Assembly: GCF_012844365.1 (NCBI RefSeq)
Contig: NZ_CP051626.1
Span: 2,790,001 to 2,854,000, forward strand
Origin: Brevibacterium sp. 'Marine'
Lineage (GTDB): Bacteria > Actinomycetota > Actinomycetes > Actinomycetales > Brevibacteriaceae
Reading direction: 5' to 3'
Length of the DNA: 64,000 nucleotides
Each line of letters starts with the position of its first letter. The stretch's first letter is position 1. The notes under the pieces were generated by a model. That model ran no database searches. It saw only the letters and a list, made by a program, of their open reading frames with translations, and was not told the origin of the DNA. Positions 36,673 to 49,725 of this stretch are shown here, piece by piece. A program made the position numbers and the translations under genes.

Positions 36673-38154
36673 TCAGCCATTGATTTTGGAGAGGATGAGG
36701 TCCTTGGCTTTTCCGGCATCGGCCTGTCCGCGGGTGGCCTTCATGATCGGGCCCATGAGCGCACCGATGGCCTGCATCTTTCCGCCCTTGATCTTCTCGA
36801 CCACATCGGGGTTGGCAGCGATGGCCTCCTCGACGGCGGCTTCGAGTGCCCCGGTGTCCTCGACGATCTCGAGGTCGCGGGCCTTCATCACCTCGGCGGG
36901 CTCGCCTTCGCCGGCGAAGACTCCGGTGAGCACTTCCTTGGCCAGCTTGTCGTTGAGCTTGCCCTCATCGATGAGATCGACGAGTCCTGCCACCTGGGCG
37001 GGTGTGACGATCTCGGTGGGGTGCTTGTCCTCCTGGTTGGCCAGGCGGGCGACCTCACCGGTCCACCATTTGCGTGCCGCGGCCGGCTTCGCTCCGGCGG
37101 TGACGGTGTCTTCGATGGCTTCGAGCAGTCCTGCGTTGACGATGTCGCGCATCTCCAGGTCGGAGAACTTCCATTCCCCGAGGAGGCGGCGACGCTTCTG
37201 CGCCGGCAGCTCGGGCAGGCTCGCCCGCAGCTGGTCGACCCATTCGCGGGAGGGCTGCAGCGGAACGAGGTCCGGCTCGGGGAAGTAGCGGTAGTCGTCG
37301 GCGTCGGACTTCGGTCGTCCCGACGAGGTCTCTCCGGTCTCCTCGTGGAAGTGACGGGTCTCCTGGACGACCTTCTCCCCCGCCTCGAGGAGGGTCGCCT
37401 GGCGGGCGATCTCGAAGCGCACGGCGCGTTCGATCGAGCGGAAGGAGTTGACGTTCTTCGTCTCCGTGCGGGTACCCAGCGGTGCTTCGGGGTTCTCCCG
37501 CAGCGACACGTTGACGTCGGCGCGGACGTTGCCCTGTTCCATGCGGGCTTCGGAGACGTCGAGGGCGCGGAAGATGTCCCTCAGCGTGCGCACATAGGCG
37601 GCGGCCACCTCGGCGGCTCTCTCCCCTGTCCCGGTGATCGGGTGGGTGACGATCTCCACGAGCGGCACACCGGCGCGGTTGTAGTCGACCAACGAATGGT
37701 CGGCGCCCTGGATGCGGCCGGTGGCCCCTCCGACGTGGGTGTTCTTGCCGGCGTCCTCCTCCATGTGGGCGCGCTCGACGGGGACGGTGACGATGGTGCC
37801 GTCCTCGAGCTCGACCTCGACCTGGCCTTCGGCCGCAATGGGCTCATCGGACTGGCTGGTCTGGAAGTCCTTGGGCACGTCCGGGTAGAAGTAGTTCTTG
37901 CGGGCGAACCGACAGGTCTCGGCGATCTCGCAGCCGAGCGCCAGACCGATCTTGATCGCGTACTCGACACCCTTCTCGTTGACCACGGGCAGGGACCCGG
38001 GCAGGCCGAGCGACGTGGGGGTCACGTTCGTGTTCGGTCCCCCGCCGAAGGTGTTGGGGGCGGCGTCGAACATCTTGGTCGCGGTGCCGAGCTCGACGTG
38101 GACCTCGATGCCGATGACCGGATCGTATTTCTTGATCGCGTCTTCGTATTTCAC
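36673..38154 (-). CDS. gatB: Asp-tRNA(Asn)/Glu-tRNA(Gln) amidotransferase subunit B
   Basis: tRNA-binding and kinase subunit of the amidotransferase that makes Gln-tRNA(Gln) and Asn-tRNA(Asn). The 493-residue protein has the N-terminal cradle ([20 protein letters not shown]), the kinase signature [14 protein letters not shown] and the C-terminal GatB/YqeY helical domain ending [20 protein letters not shown]. Its ATG overlaps the gatA stop by four bases. It is last of gatC-gatA-gatB. No terminator is obvious after it. Confidence 0.97.
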   Translation of the reverse strand: MKYEDAIKKYDPVIGIEVHVELGTATKMFDAAPNTFGGGPNTNVTPTSLGLPGSLPVVNEKGVEYAIKIGLALGCEIAETCRFARKNYFYPDVPKDFQTSQSDEPIAAEGQVEVELEDGTIVTVPVERAHMEEDAGKNTHVGGATGRIQGADHSLVDYNRAGVPLVEIVTHPITGTGERAAEVAAAYVRTLRDIFRALDVSEARMEQGNVRADVNVSLRENPEAPLGTRTETKNVNSFRSIERAVRFEIARQATLLEAGEKVVQETRHFHEETGETSSGRPKSDADDYRYFPEPDLVPLQPSREWVDQLRASLPELPAQKRRRLLGEWKFSDLEMRDIVNAGLLEAIEDTVTAGAKPAAARKWWTGEVARLANQEDKHPTEIVTPAQVAGLVDLIDEGKLNDKLAKEVLTGVFAGEGEPAEVMKARDLEIVEDTGALEAAVEEAIAANPDVVEKIKGGKMQAIGALMGPIMKATRGQADAGKAKDLILSKING

Positions 38155-39653
38155 TTGGCGTTCAGTCCTTCCGCAAGAGTGTCGAGCACGCGTCCGCCGA
38201 CGGATTCGAGTGCGGCTTCCAGGGGGCCGGCCACCTCGTAGAGTTTGACGTCCTCACGGGCCGGAGCCAGGATCTGGAAGCCGACGGGCAGACCATCGGC
38301 CAGGCCCGCGGGCAGGGACAGTCCGGGAATTCCGGCGAGGTTCGCGGGGATCGTCGCGACGTCGCCGAGGTAGAGGGCCATCGGGTCGGCGGCCTTCTCC
38401 GCACCGAACTTCAGTGCGGTCGTCGGAGCGGTCGGGGACACGAGGACGTCTGCCGCGGCGAAGGCCTTGGCGAAGTCGTTCTGGACCAGGGTGCGGATCT
38501 TCTGCGCCGAACCGTAGTAGGCGTCGTAGTAACCGGCCGACAGAGCATAGGTGCCGAGGATGATGCGTCGCTTGACCTCATCGCCGAAGCCGGCGGCACG
38601 AGTGGCCGACATGACGGTCTCGGCGGTGACGGGACCCGACTCGGGTTCGACGCGCAGGCCGTAGCGCATGCCGTCGTAGCGGGCGAGGTTCGACGACACC
38701 TCGGAGGGCATGATGAGGTAGTAGGCGTCGAGGGCGTAGGAGATCGACGGGCAGTCGACCTCGACGATCTCGGCACCTGCTGCGGCCGCGGTTTCCAGCG
38801 CCGCTGTGAACGCGGTGCGGACTCCGTCCTGGTATCCCTCACCTGCCAGCTGCTTGATGACGCCGAGCTTCTTGCCCTTGAGCTCGCCGGTCTGGGCGGC
38901 GGTCAGGAACCCGCCGACCGCATCGGGCAGCGACGTCGAATCGAGCGGATCGTGTCCGGCCAGCAGTTCGTGCAAGGCGGCGGCGTCGGCGACGTTGCGC
39001 CCCATCGGTCCGACCTGGTCGAGGCTCGAGGCCATGGCGATGATGCCGAAGCGCGAAATCGACCCGTAGGTCGGCTTGACGCCGACGGTGCCGGTGAACG
39101 CGGCGGGCTGACGGACGGATCCGCCGGTGTCGGTGCCCACGGACAGCGGGGCCTGGAAACCGGCCAGTGCTGCGGCCGCGCCTCCCGAGGAACCGCCGGG
39201 CACGTGGTCGAGGTTCCACGGGTTGCGGGTGTTGCCGAAGGCCGAGTGCTCGGTCGTCGATCCCATGGCGAATTCGTCGAGGTTGGTCTTGCCGAGCACC
39301 GGCAGGCCGGCGGCCTTGACCAAGGTGTGCACGGTCGATTCGTAGGGCGGAACCCAGTTCTCGAGCATCTTCGACCCGGCGGTCGTACGCGTGCCTTCGG
39401 TGACGACGAGGTCTTTCAGCGCCACCGGAACACCGGCCAGGGCGTGGACGTCCTCACCGGCGGAGCGTTTGGCGTCGACGGTCTTCGCCGTCTCCAGGGC
39501 GAGTTCGTCGGTGACGGTGATGAAGGAGTTGAAGTCATCCTCGGTGGAGGCGATGCGGTCGAGGTGAGCCTGCGTGACCTCGACGGAGGAGAACTCGCCG
39601 GATTTCAGTCCTGCGGCGAGTTCGAGGGCGCTCTTGTTCGTCAGTGCGGTCAT
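38151..39653 (-). CDS. gatA: Asp-tRNA(Asn)/Glu-tRNA(Gln) amidotransferase subunit A
   Basis: Glutaminase subunit that releases ammonia for transamidation. The 500-residue amidase-signature protein has the catalytic Lys in GVPVALKDL and the cis-Ser/Ser pair in the Gly/Ser-rich block [14 protein letters not shown] and [21 protein letters not shown] precedes the ATG, which comes one base after the gatC stop. The stop overlaps gatB as ATGA. Confidence 0.97.
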   Translation of the reverse strand: MTALTNKSALELAAGLKSGEFSSVEVTQAHLDRIASTEDDFNSFITVTDELALETAKTVDAKRSAGEDVHALAGVPVALKDLVVTEGTRTTAGSKMLENWVPPYESTVHTLVKAAGLPVLGKTNLDEFAMGSTTEHSAFGNTRNPWNLDHVPGGSSGGAAAALAGFQAPLSVGTDTGGSVRQPAAFTGTVGVKPTYGSISRFGIIAMASSLDQVGPMGRNVADAAALHELLAGHDPLDSTSLPDAVGGFLTAAQTGELKGKKLGVIKQLAGEGYQDGVRTAFTAALETAAAAGAEIVEVDCPSISYALDAYYLIMPSEVSSNLARYDGMRYGLRVEPESGPVTAETVMSATRAAGFGDEVKRRIILGTYALSAGYYDAYYGSAQKIRTLVQNDFAKAFAAADVLVSPTAPTTALKFGAEKAADPMALYLGDVATIPANLAGIPGLSLPAGLADGLPVGFQILAPAREDVKLYEVAGPLEAALESVGGRVLDTLAEGLNAK

Positions 39654-39654
39654 C

Positions 39655-39960
39655 TCATTCCTCCCCGAGGATCTGCGGGACGAGGAACTTGTCGTCCTCG
39701 GCGGCCGGGGCCGAGGCCAGAGCCTGTTGACTGGTCAGCGTCTCGCCCACGACGTCGGGGCGCATGACGTTCGTCAGCGGGATGGGGTGGCTGGTTGCGG
39801 GCACATCGTCGCCGGCCACTTCGTTGACCCTGGCGACGTTTCCCAGAATTGTGCTCAGATCACCGGCGAGCGATTTCAGCTCGTCTTCGCTCATGGCGAT
39901 CCGAGACAGTGAAGCGAGATGCTCCACCTGTTCGGGGGTGATTGCGGAAGACTCCGTCAT
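39655..39960 (-). CDS. gatC: Asp-tRNA(Asn)/Glu-tRNA(Gln) amidotransferase subunit C
   Basis: Small stabilising subunit of 101 residues that wraps around GatA. The family N-terminus [20 protein letters not shown] and a C-terminal segment with VMRPDVV are clear. AAAGGCAGGGA precedes the ATG. It is first of gatCAB, about 90 bases before a perfect 56-bp palindrome that separates it from the gene at 40114. Confidence 0.95.
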   Translation of the reverse strand: MTESSAITPEQVEHLASLSRIAMSEDELKSLAGDLSTILGNVARVNEVAGDDVPATSHPIPLTNVMRPDVVGETLTSQQALASAPAAEDDKFLVPQILGEE

Positions 39961-40051
39961 TCCCTGCCTTTCATCGTCGTTTTCACTCGCCCCCAGTCTA
40001 GTCTCTCCGCGGGGCGCCCTTCCGAAGCCCCGCTGTGACCTTCCCCCATTG

Positions 40052-40107
40052 CTACCTGACGGCGGCCCAGCAACCTCGCGCGAGGTTGCTGGGCCGCCGT
40101 CAGGTAG
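40052..40107. repeat. Perfect 56-bp palindrome (probable terminator/cruciform)
   Basis: Bases 40052-40079 (CTACCTGACGGCGGCCCAGC and following) are the exact reverse complement of 40080-40107, with no spacer; the centre is AACCTCGCGCGAGGTT. One mismatch further out, ATTG/TAAT extends the symmetry. It lies six bases after the end of the gene at 40114-40599 and upstream of gatC, so it should terminate the former. A perfect arm of 28 bp with no loop is unusual for a terminator and could extrude as a cruciform. Confidence 0.95.
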
Positions 40108-40113
40108 TAATTG

Positions 40114-40599
40114 TCAGGGGGTGAGGCGTTCGGGCCAGGTGCGGGTGCCGTGGATGTATCCGGCCATGTCGGCCACGACGCGGTCGGCGTCGGCCTGGGT
40201 GAACTCTCCGGCTGAGACTCCGGCCTGGAGGTCGGCGGCGAGATCGGCGATGCGGGTCCGGGCGTCGGCCACGGTGGCCGCGACGAGTTCCGTGCCGGTC
40301 GACAATGAGCCGGACGACAGGGCACCGGCCGGACTCGAATCGTCGACGATGGTGCCTTCGATGACCTCATGGCCATCCGTCGAGACGGGGTCGGACGCAG
40401 TCGCCGACTCCTCGGTACGGCCGGTGACCGAAGGCCCCGGAGTGCGCATGGACGTCAGAGCGGGCTGAGCATTGCGTTTGGTGCTGTTCGGTCCCGGCCC
40501 CAGCACCAGGTCGGCCAGGCCCGCAGTCACGGGAACCGCGGTCAGGGCCGCGGCGACGACCACGCAGGTACCGGCGAGGACTTTGGGGATCCATCTCAT
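40114..40599 (-). CDS. Secreted protein of unknown function
   Basis: 161-residue protein with an N-terminal signal sequence (MRWIPKVLAGTCVVVAAALT, then VPVTAGLA), no lipobox, and a polar secreted part. The central region is Ser/Thr/Gly-rich and likely flexible; the C-terminal 60 residues (ELVAATVADARTRIADLAAD and following) look like a helical domain. ATG 40599 is chosen as the beginning of the signal peptide, with GGAAGAG upstream; the frame stays open further but is coding on neither side. It sits between ligA and gatC on the same strand. I do not recognise a family. Confidence 0.7.
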   Translation of the reverse strand: MRWIPKVLAGTCVVVAAALTAVPVTAGLADLVLGPGPNSTKRNAQPALTSMRTPGPSVTGRTEESATASDPVSTDGHEVIEGTIVDDSSPAGALSSGSLSTGTELVAATVADARTRIADLAADLQAGVSAGEFTQADADRVVADMAGYIHGTRTWPERLTP

Positions 40600-40723
40600 G
40601 TCCCACACTCTTCCACTCGAAGCTGTCTCTGAGCTTGACTGAGTCTGAACCCCGACTTCGAGTTCGGTCACGAATGAGCACACAGCCGCACCTTGGAACC
40701 TCCGGGAACCGAGATGTATTCCC

Positions 40724-44029
<3,306 letters not shown>

Positions 44030-44037
<8 letters not shown>

Positions 44038-46081
44038 GCTGGTGGGCGCGGGGGATTCCGAAGACGTCGACATAGAATCCGAACTCGCTTTCCAGGGAAT
44101 CGATGATGGTTTCGGCGCGGACGAAGCCGTGGGATTCGCCCTTGTACAGACGGTAAATGTACTCCACTCCGGCCAGTTGAAGTGTATCGACGAATTCCTG
44201 GGCCTGTGAGGGTGGGACGATCGGGTCGCGGTCGCCTTGCATGACGGCCACGGGCACGGTGATATCGCTGGTCCGGCGGATCGGCGAACGGGTGATGTAT
44301 TCGTCCTGGGCTGCGGGCCAGGGTCCGACGAGGCCGTCGATGTAGTGGGATTCGAAGTCGTGGGTGTCGACGACGAAGCGCATGAGGTCGGTGACTCCGA
44401 AATACGAGGTGCCGCAGGCGAACACGTTCGTCGAGGCCAGGGCGGACAGCACCGTCCATCCGCCCGATGAGGCTCCGGAGATGGCGATGCGGTTCGGGTC
44501 GGCGAGTCCGGCTGCGATGAGACCGTTGACGGCGGCGACGGTGTCCTCGACGTCGACGACTCCCCATCCGCCGCGCAGTCGGTCACGCCAGGCGCGGCCG
44601 AATCCGGTCGACCCGCCGTAGTTGACCTCGAGGACGCCGATGCCCTGGGAGGTGAAGAAGCTCGTGCGGGCTGTCATCTCCGGGGTCGCCTGTCCCGTCG
44701 GTCCGCCGTGGATCGAGACCACGAAGGGCGGGAGTTCGTCGACGGGGGCGGCGAAGCGAGGATTGTGGGGAGGGTGGATGACGACGGGCACTCCCCCGAG
44801 TTCGCCGACGCTCGGGCGGGAATAGTAGCCCTGATGGGTGTCGAGGCGTTCGCTGGCGATCTCCGTGAACAGTCCGGTCACCCGGTCGACGGCGTAGAGG
44901 ACGCCAGGACGCCTGGTCGACTTCGCCGTCAGCAGCAGGTGGGTGCGTCCGAGGTCGAGGAGTTCGATCGTGCCGAAGGTCTCCCCCGTCGTGTCGATGG
45001 TCTCCCAGGGCGGGGAGGAAGGACTCATCGTTGTGGCGGAAGGGCTGAGCGGGCGGCGCACGAGTGCTGCGGTGGCCGCCTGAGAATGCGCCCACACCTC
45101 ATCTCCGTCGTTGAGGTGCCACCGGGTGCCCAGCTGCCAGAGGGCGCCGCCGATCTCCTCGCCGGTGTCGATGACCGGTCGCAGCCGGTCGAATCCGATT
45201 CTTTCGGGCGCCGGCGCCTGACGGTCGTCGGTGACCAGGGGACGCACGGCGACGGGGTCGATGTCGAGGCCGTACAGCGCCCAGTGCCCTTCGTGATCGG
45301 AGATGACGTGGAGAGACGAATCTGACGTGAACTCCGCCTGGAGCAGCGAGATTCCCGGGTCGGTCGGACTCGGCAATCCCGGATCGGACCTGCGCGGGCG
45401 TTCGATCCCGTCACCGCTGAGCACGGCGACCGCAGGTGTGGCCGGGGTGCGCACATCGACCAGCCACAGGGTGGTTCCGTCCCACGGCATGTTCGGGTGC
45501 TCCCAGCCGATGAACGCCAAGGTGCTGCCGTCGGGTGAGAGCCTGGGCCAGGCCATGAAATGCGAGTGGGTCGAGAGCACATTCGTCGTCCCGTGCTTGG
45601 TCAGCAGCACGATGGCGCGTTCACGACGGGTGGACCGACAGTCCTCGCGCACACATAGCAGCCCCCACGGGCTCATGTGCAGATCCCCGTAGCGGATCCG
45701 CCCCGAGGTGTCCGGGGTCAGCGCGTGTGGGGCTCGCCCGGGAATGATCTGCCAGACACGCTGATCAGCGGCGTTGACGAAGTAGATGACCTCGCTGCTC
45801 TGGTCGAGAGCCCACGAGGCTCCCCCGTATTCGTGGACGGCGGAGCGGATGTTGAACCCGGTCGGAATGACCTGCTCACGCTCTCCCGGACGTGACAGTG
45901 ACGTACGGACGAGGCCGGTGCGGGCCTTCTCGGCGGGAATCTTCGTCGAGTAGAAGACCTCGTCTCCGCGGAAGGCGGCATCGAAGATCGGAGCGGCACC
46001 GGCCGCCACCTCGGCAGCGCCCAGAGGTGAAGACCAGGTTCCATAAGGTGCCGTGACGACATCTTGGGGACTTTCCTTCAT
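44030..46081 (-). CDS. S9-family prolyl oligopeptidase-like serine peptidase
   Basis: Cytoplasmic (no signal peptide) peptidase of 683 residues with an N-terminal beta-propeller region and a C-terminal alpha/beta-hydrolase domain. The catalytic triad is visible: Ser in ISGASSGGWTVL, Asp in MQGDRDPIVPPSQ and His in YKGESHGFV. The oxyanion region VSIHGGPTGQATPEM is typical of acylaminoacyl-peptidase/dipeptidyl-peptidase relatives. On the minus strand a -10 box TACTCT lies six bases before the ATG, so it is probably leaderless and begins the peptidase-MetE-like-ligA run. Confidence 0.92.
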
Positions 46082-46147
46082 GCCCCCAGAGTATCGCCAG
46101 TGGCCGACATCGGCCCCGAAGCCCTCGCCTCGACTTGCGGAAGCGGC

Positions 46148-47362
46148 TCAGGCTCCGGCGAACTCGGGTGCCGGGGTGATGCGGTCCTTCGCCGTAGAGT
46201 CGATGGTGGCCTGGCCGAGCACACGGGTGCCGCGGTAGATGACCACGGTCTGGCCTGGAGCCACTCCGGACAGCTCCTCATCGACGTCGACGTACATGAG
46301 CTGCCCGGCCGGACGTGCGGCAGGCACCTCGACCTCGTCGACGATGGGGTTGACTTCATGCTCGGGCGCCTCGGCGACGAATTCGCCGAGCCAGGCACGG
46401 GCCGGCACCGGATCGGCGTGGGCACGGATCTGCACTTCGCAGTCGATGCCGGTCTCCGGGGTGTCCCCCATGTCCGAGGGTGCGGCTCCGGCCCAGGAGG
46501 TGCGGATGCCGGTCAGATGCGAGACCGCGAGGTCGGCGCGCGACCCGACGGTGACGGTGTTCGTCGCCGGGTCGAGGCCGGTGACGAACCGCGGCTTGCC
46601 ATCACGAGCGGGCTTCTCGATGCCCAGGCCCTTGCGCTGACCGATCGTGTACGTCATCGCCCCGTCGTGCTCGCCGAGAACCTCACCTTCGGAGTCCTTG
46701 ATGAGTCCGGGACGCATCGGGATCTTGTCGGCCAGCCACGCCTTCGTGTCCCCGTCGGGGATGAAGCAGATGTCGTAGGAGTCGGGCTTGTTGGCCACGG
46801 AGAAACCGCGCTCGGCCGCCTCGGCGCGCACTTCGGCCTTCGACGCGGTCGCCCCGATCGGGAAGTAGCAGTGCTCGAGCTGGTCGGAGGTGAGCACACC
46901 GAGAACGTACGACTGGTCCTTCGCCAGATCCTCACCGCGATGGAGTTCGGGCCGGCCCTCGTCATCGCGGAGCACTTCGGCATAGTGGCCGGTGGCGATG
47001 GCGTCGAAGCCGAGCGCCAGGGCGCGGTCGAGGAGGGCCGCGAACTTGATGCGCTCATTGCAGCGCATGCACGGGTTCGGGGTGCGTCCGGCGGCGTATT
47101 CGGCGATGAAGTCATCGACGATGTCTTCCTTGAACCTCTCGGAGAAGTCCCAGACATAGAAGGGGATGTCGAGCATTCCCGCCACGCGGTGGGCGTCGCG
47201 GGAGTCTTCGATCGTGCAGCAGCCGCGCGATCCGGTGCGCAGGGTCCCGGGCATCCGGGACAGGGCGAGGTGAACGCCGACGACTTCGTGTCCGGCGTCG
47301 ACGGCACGGGCGGCTGCGACGGAGGAATCGACTCCGCCGGACATGGCGACGAGTACTCTCAT
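46148..47362 (-). CDS. mnmA: tRNA 2-thiouridylase
   Basis: Adds sulfur to U34 of Lys, Glu and Gln tRNAs. The 404-residue protein has the ATP-pyrophosphatase loop [12 protein letters not shown] near the N-terminus, the first catalytic Cys in [12 protein letters not shown] and the second in [10 protein letters not shown]. It is about 40 residues longer than the E. coli protein, largely in the C-terminal part. ATG 47362 overlaps the cysteine desulfurase stop (ATGA) and follows AAGGAG. Sulfur very likely comes from the desulfurase encoded immediately upstream. Confidence 0.96.
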   Translation of the reverse strand: MRVLVAMSGGVDSSVAAARAVDAGHEVVGVHLALSRMPGTLRTGSRGCCTIEDSRDAHRVAGMLDIPFYVWDFSERFKEDIVDDFIAEYAAGRTPNPCMRCNERIKFAALLDRALALGFDAIATGHYAEVLRDDEGRPELHRGEDLAKDQSYVLGVLTSDQLEHCYFPIGATASKAEVRAEAAERGFSVANKPDSYDICFIPDGDTKAWLADKIPMRPGLIKDSEGEVLGEHDGAMTYTIGQRKGLGIEKPARDGKPRFVTGLDPATNTVTVGSRADLAVSHLTGIRTSWAGAAPSDMGDTPETGIDCEVQIRAHADPVPARAWLGEFVAEAPEHEVNPIVDEVEVPAARPAGQLMYVDVDEELSGVAPGQTVVIYRGTRVLGQATIDSTAKDRITPAPEFAGA

Positions 47363-48570
47363 GATGCTCCTTGCATCCATCGGGGTGTTGCCGAAACCAT
47401 CCCGGCTCGGCGTGCCTGGTCGACGACCTCGGGCAGGGCCGCGAGCAGGGCGTCGACATCGGCTTCGGTCGTATCGTGACCGAGTGTGAAGCGTTGGGTG
47501 GTGCGGGCGCTGTCCTCATCCAGACCGCAGGCCAAGAGGACATGGGAGGGACGGGAGACACCGGCAGAACAGGCCGAACCCGTCGAGGTGGCCAATCCCC
47601 TGGCATCGAGGCCGAACAGCAGAGAATCGCCTTCGCATCCCGGGAACGTGAAGTGGGCGTTGGCCGGCAGGCGGTCCGCTCCGCGCGGGCCGGAGAGCCT
47701 GACCCCGTCGATGCTCGATTCGATTCCGTCGATGAGGTGGTCGCGCAGCCCCGACAGTCGTGCCGCCCGGGGCTCGAGGTCTGCAGTGACGAGATCGACG
47801 GCGGCGGCGAAGGCCACCGCACCGGCGACGTCGAGGGTGCCCGAGCGCACGCTGCGCTCCTGTCCCCCACCGTGGAGGATCGGCGTCGGGGACGCCGCGC
47901 GGTCGAGCAGGAGTGCGCCGATGCCGACGGGGCCGCCGATCTTGTGCGCGGTGATCGTCATCGCCGTCGCCTTGAGTGCGGCGAAGTCGAGCGGGATCTG
48001 CCCGAGCGCCTGCACGGCGTCGATGTGGAAAGGAATGCCGAGTTCGGCGGCGGCTTCCCCGATCTCGGCGATCGGCTGCAGAGTGCCGATCTCGTTGTTC
48101 GCGGCCATCACGCTGATGAGCGCGGTGCGTTCTGGGTCGCGGCGCAGTTCGGTCAGTGCCGCGTCGAGGTCGAGTCGTCCGGTCTCATCGACGTCGAGGT
48201 AGACGGCTTCGGCGCCGAGGCTCTCCAGCCACTCCACGGTCTCGAGGATCGCGGGATGTTCGATCGTCGTCGTCAGCACCCGCGGGCGCGCAGGCTCCGT
48301 GAACGTCCCGTTGTTGCGCGCGAGGTAGAGGCCCTTGAGGGCGAAATTGTCCGCTTCGGTGCCGCCCGACGTGAAGATCACCTCCGACGAGGTGGCCGCA
48401 CCGACCGCGCGGGCGATGACCTCGCGTGCCTCTTCGATGCGCATCCGCGCGGCTTGGCCGACCGCGTGCAGGGCGGAAGGGTTGGCGCGGCGGGCCAGCT
48501 CTTTCGTGTACACCTCGAGCACCTCGGCGGGCATCGGCGAGGTGGCTGCGTGATCGAGATAGATGGGCAC
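47359..48570 (-). CDS. iscS: Cysteine desulfurase (IscS/NifS family)
   Basis: PLP enzyme taking sulfur from cysteine, here coupled to tRNA thiolation by MnmA. The 403-residue protein has the N-terminal [12 protein letters not shown], the PLP Lys in [16 protein letters not shown] and the sulfur-accepting Cys in the loop [15 protein letters not shown]. The start is GTG 48570; TAAAAT on the minus strand ends six bases before it, indicating a leaderless mRNA. It is first of iscS-mnmA and divergent from the small membrane gene at 48685. No iron-sulfur scaffold gene is adjacent, which fits a tRNA-dedicated role. Confidence 0.95.
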   Translation of the reverse strand: MPIYLDHAATSPMPAEVLEVYTKELARRANPSALHAVGQAARMRIEEAREVIARAVGAATSSEVIFTSGGTEADNFALKGLYLARNNGTFTEPARPRVLTTTIEHPAILETVEWLESLGAEAVYLDVDETGRLDLDAALTELRRDPERTALISVMAANNEIGTLQPIAEIGEAAAELGIPFHIDAVQALGQIPLDFAALKATAMTITAHKIGGPVGIGALLLDRAASPTPILHGGGQERSVRSGTLDVAGAVAFAAAVDLVTADLEPRAARLSGLRDHLIDGIESSIDGVRLSGPRGADRLPANAHFTFPGCEGDSLLFGLDARGLATSTGSACSAGVSRPSHVLLACGLDEDSARTTQRFTLGHDTTEADVDALLAALPEVVDQARRAGMVSATPRWMQGAS

Positions 48571-48684
48571 CCTGCAATTTTAGGGCGTGAGCCGCGCTAC
48601 GGCCAGGATCCGTGCGGCATCTCACCCGCCAAGCGGCACCTCCGGACGAGTTGCCCGCCGGCATGGCCGACTAAACTGGGTCGG

Positions 48685-49035
48685 GTGTTCACCGTTTTCA
48701 CCATCGTCCTCTATGCCGCCACCGGCATCCTGACCCTGTGGTCGATCGTCGAGACCATCCGCAACCGTCCGGCGGGCAAGGCCCTGCTCGGCGGTGCCGC
48801 TCTGCTTCTGCTGCTGCTCATCGTGCAGCTGATCATCTCGATCGCGACCTTCGGCTCCACACATGATGTCGACCCGCTGCTCTACTTCGGCTACATCATC
48901 ACGGCGATCATGGTCATGGCGCTGGCCGGGTTCTGGGCGTTCGCGGAACTGAGCCGCTGGGGGCCGGGAGTCCTGGCCGCGGCAGGACTGACGGTGATCG
49001 TGATGATCGAGAGATTGGACCAGATTTGGCAGTGA
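48685..49035 (+). CDS. Small membrane protein of unknown function
   Basis: 116-residue protein with about four hydrophobic helices (VFTVFTIVLYAATGILTLWS at the start, then two central helices and one near the end). No known motif. The start GTG 48685 comes seven bases after TAAACT, giving a leaderless mRNA; the frame is open much further upstream but there it runs antisense to iscS. The stop overlaps the next start as GTGA, so the two membrane proteins are coupled and perhaps form a complex. Confidence 0.75.
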   Translation: MFTVFTIVLYAATGILTLWSIVETIRNRPAGKALLGGAALLLLLLIVQLIISIATFGSTHDVDPLLYFGYIITAIMVMALAGFWAFAELSRWGPGVLAAAGLTVIVMIERLDQIWQ

Positions 49036-49577
49036 CCAGGCGCAATCGGTTCGGCGGGGACTCCGCCGACGATGCGAACTCAGCAGGCAACGCGAACACG
49101 GCAGGCAACGCGAAGTCAGCAGACGATGCGGACTCCACGGCCGCCTCGGCGAGGGGAAAGACCGGACGGTCGCCGTACTCAGCGATGCATACCGGACCGG
49201 GACGGGCGCTGACGGCGGTGTACGGGGTCTTCGCGCTCTCGGCCACCGCTCGGGCGGGCTACCAGCTCATCCGCGAGTTCGACGTCGCGCCGATCGCGTA
49301 TTCGCTGTCCGCCATGGCTGCGGTGATCTACATCCTCGCCACGGTCTGCCTGGTCATCGGCAACCGGGTCTCACACCGAATCGCCGTCGCCGCCTGCGCG
49401 ATCGAATTCGTCGGTGTCATCGTCGTCGGCATCCTCAGCCATACCCATCCCGAGGACTTCGCGAAGCCGTCGGTGTGGTCGAACTTCGGCAGCGGGTACG
49501 GCTATATTCCGCTGCTCCTGCCGCTCATCGGTCTGTGGTGGCTGCTGCGCGTCGGCCGCCGCGCCAGCCGCGGCTGA
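49032..49577 (+). CDS. Membrane protein with N-terminal hexapeptide repeats, unknown function
   Basis: 181-residue protein. Residues 13-36 are four six-residue repeats (DDANSA, GNANTA, GNAKSA, DDADST) encoded by an 18-bp tandem repeat at 49068-49139, an expandable low-complexity segment. After it come about four membrane helices from residue 60 on and a basic C-terminus RVGRRASRG. GTG 49032 overlaps the previous stop. The last codons and TGA lie in a threefold 20-bp repeat (49566-49625). Actinobacterial integral membrane proteins of this size are common, but I cannot name a family. Confidence 0.75.
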   Translation: MTRRNRFGGDSADDANSAGNANTAGNAKSADDADSTAASARGKTGRSPYSAMHTGPGRALTAVYGVFALSATARAGYQLIREFDVAPIAYSLSAMAAVIYILATVCLVIGNRVSHRIAVAACAIEFVGVIVVGILSHTHPEDFAKPSVWSNFGSGYGYIPLLLPLIGLWWLLRVGRRASRG

Positions 49578-49625
49578 ATCGCGCAAGCCGCGGCTGAGTC
49601 GCGCAAGCCGCGGCTGAATCGCGCA
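49566..49625 (+). repeat. Threefold 20-bp tandem repeat spanning the stop codon
   Basis: AGCCGCGGCTGAATCGCGCA is found at 49566, 49586 (one mismatch) and 49606. The first copy holds the true TGA (49575-49577). A further relative, CCGCGGCTGAGCGCG, lies at 49709-49723 beside the stop of the convergent gene. Confidence 0.95.
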
Positions 49626-49627
49626 TG

Positions 49628-49687
49628 AGCGGGTTCAAAGTGCATATGCCGTGATCTCGATCAGTGCGTATGAATTTCGAACCCGCT
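49628..49687. terminator. Hairpin between convergent genes
   Basis: AGCGGGTTC (49628-49636) pairs with GAACCCGCT (49679-49687), with an inner small hairpin TGATC/GATCA (49652-49663). The A+T-rich interior between two convergent genes fits a bidirectional terminator or structured 3' element. Confidence 0.6.
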
Positions 49688-49725
49688 GGTGTTGACGCAC
49701 CACGCCCACCGCGGCTGAGCGCGGG

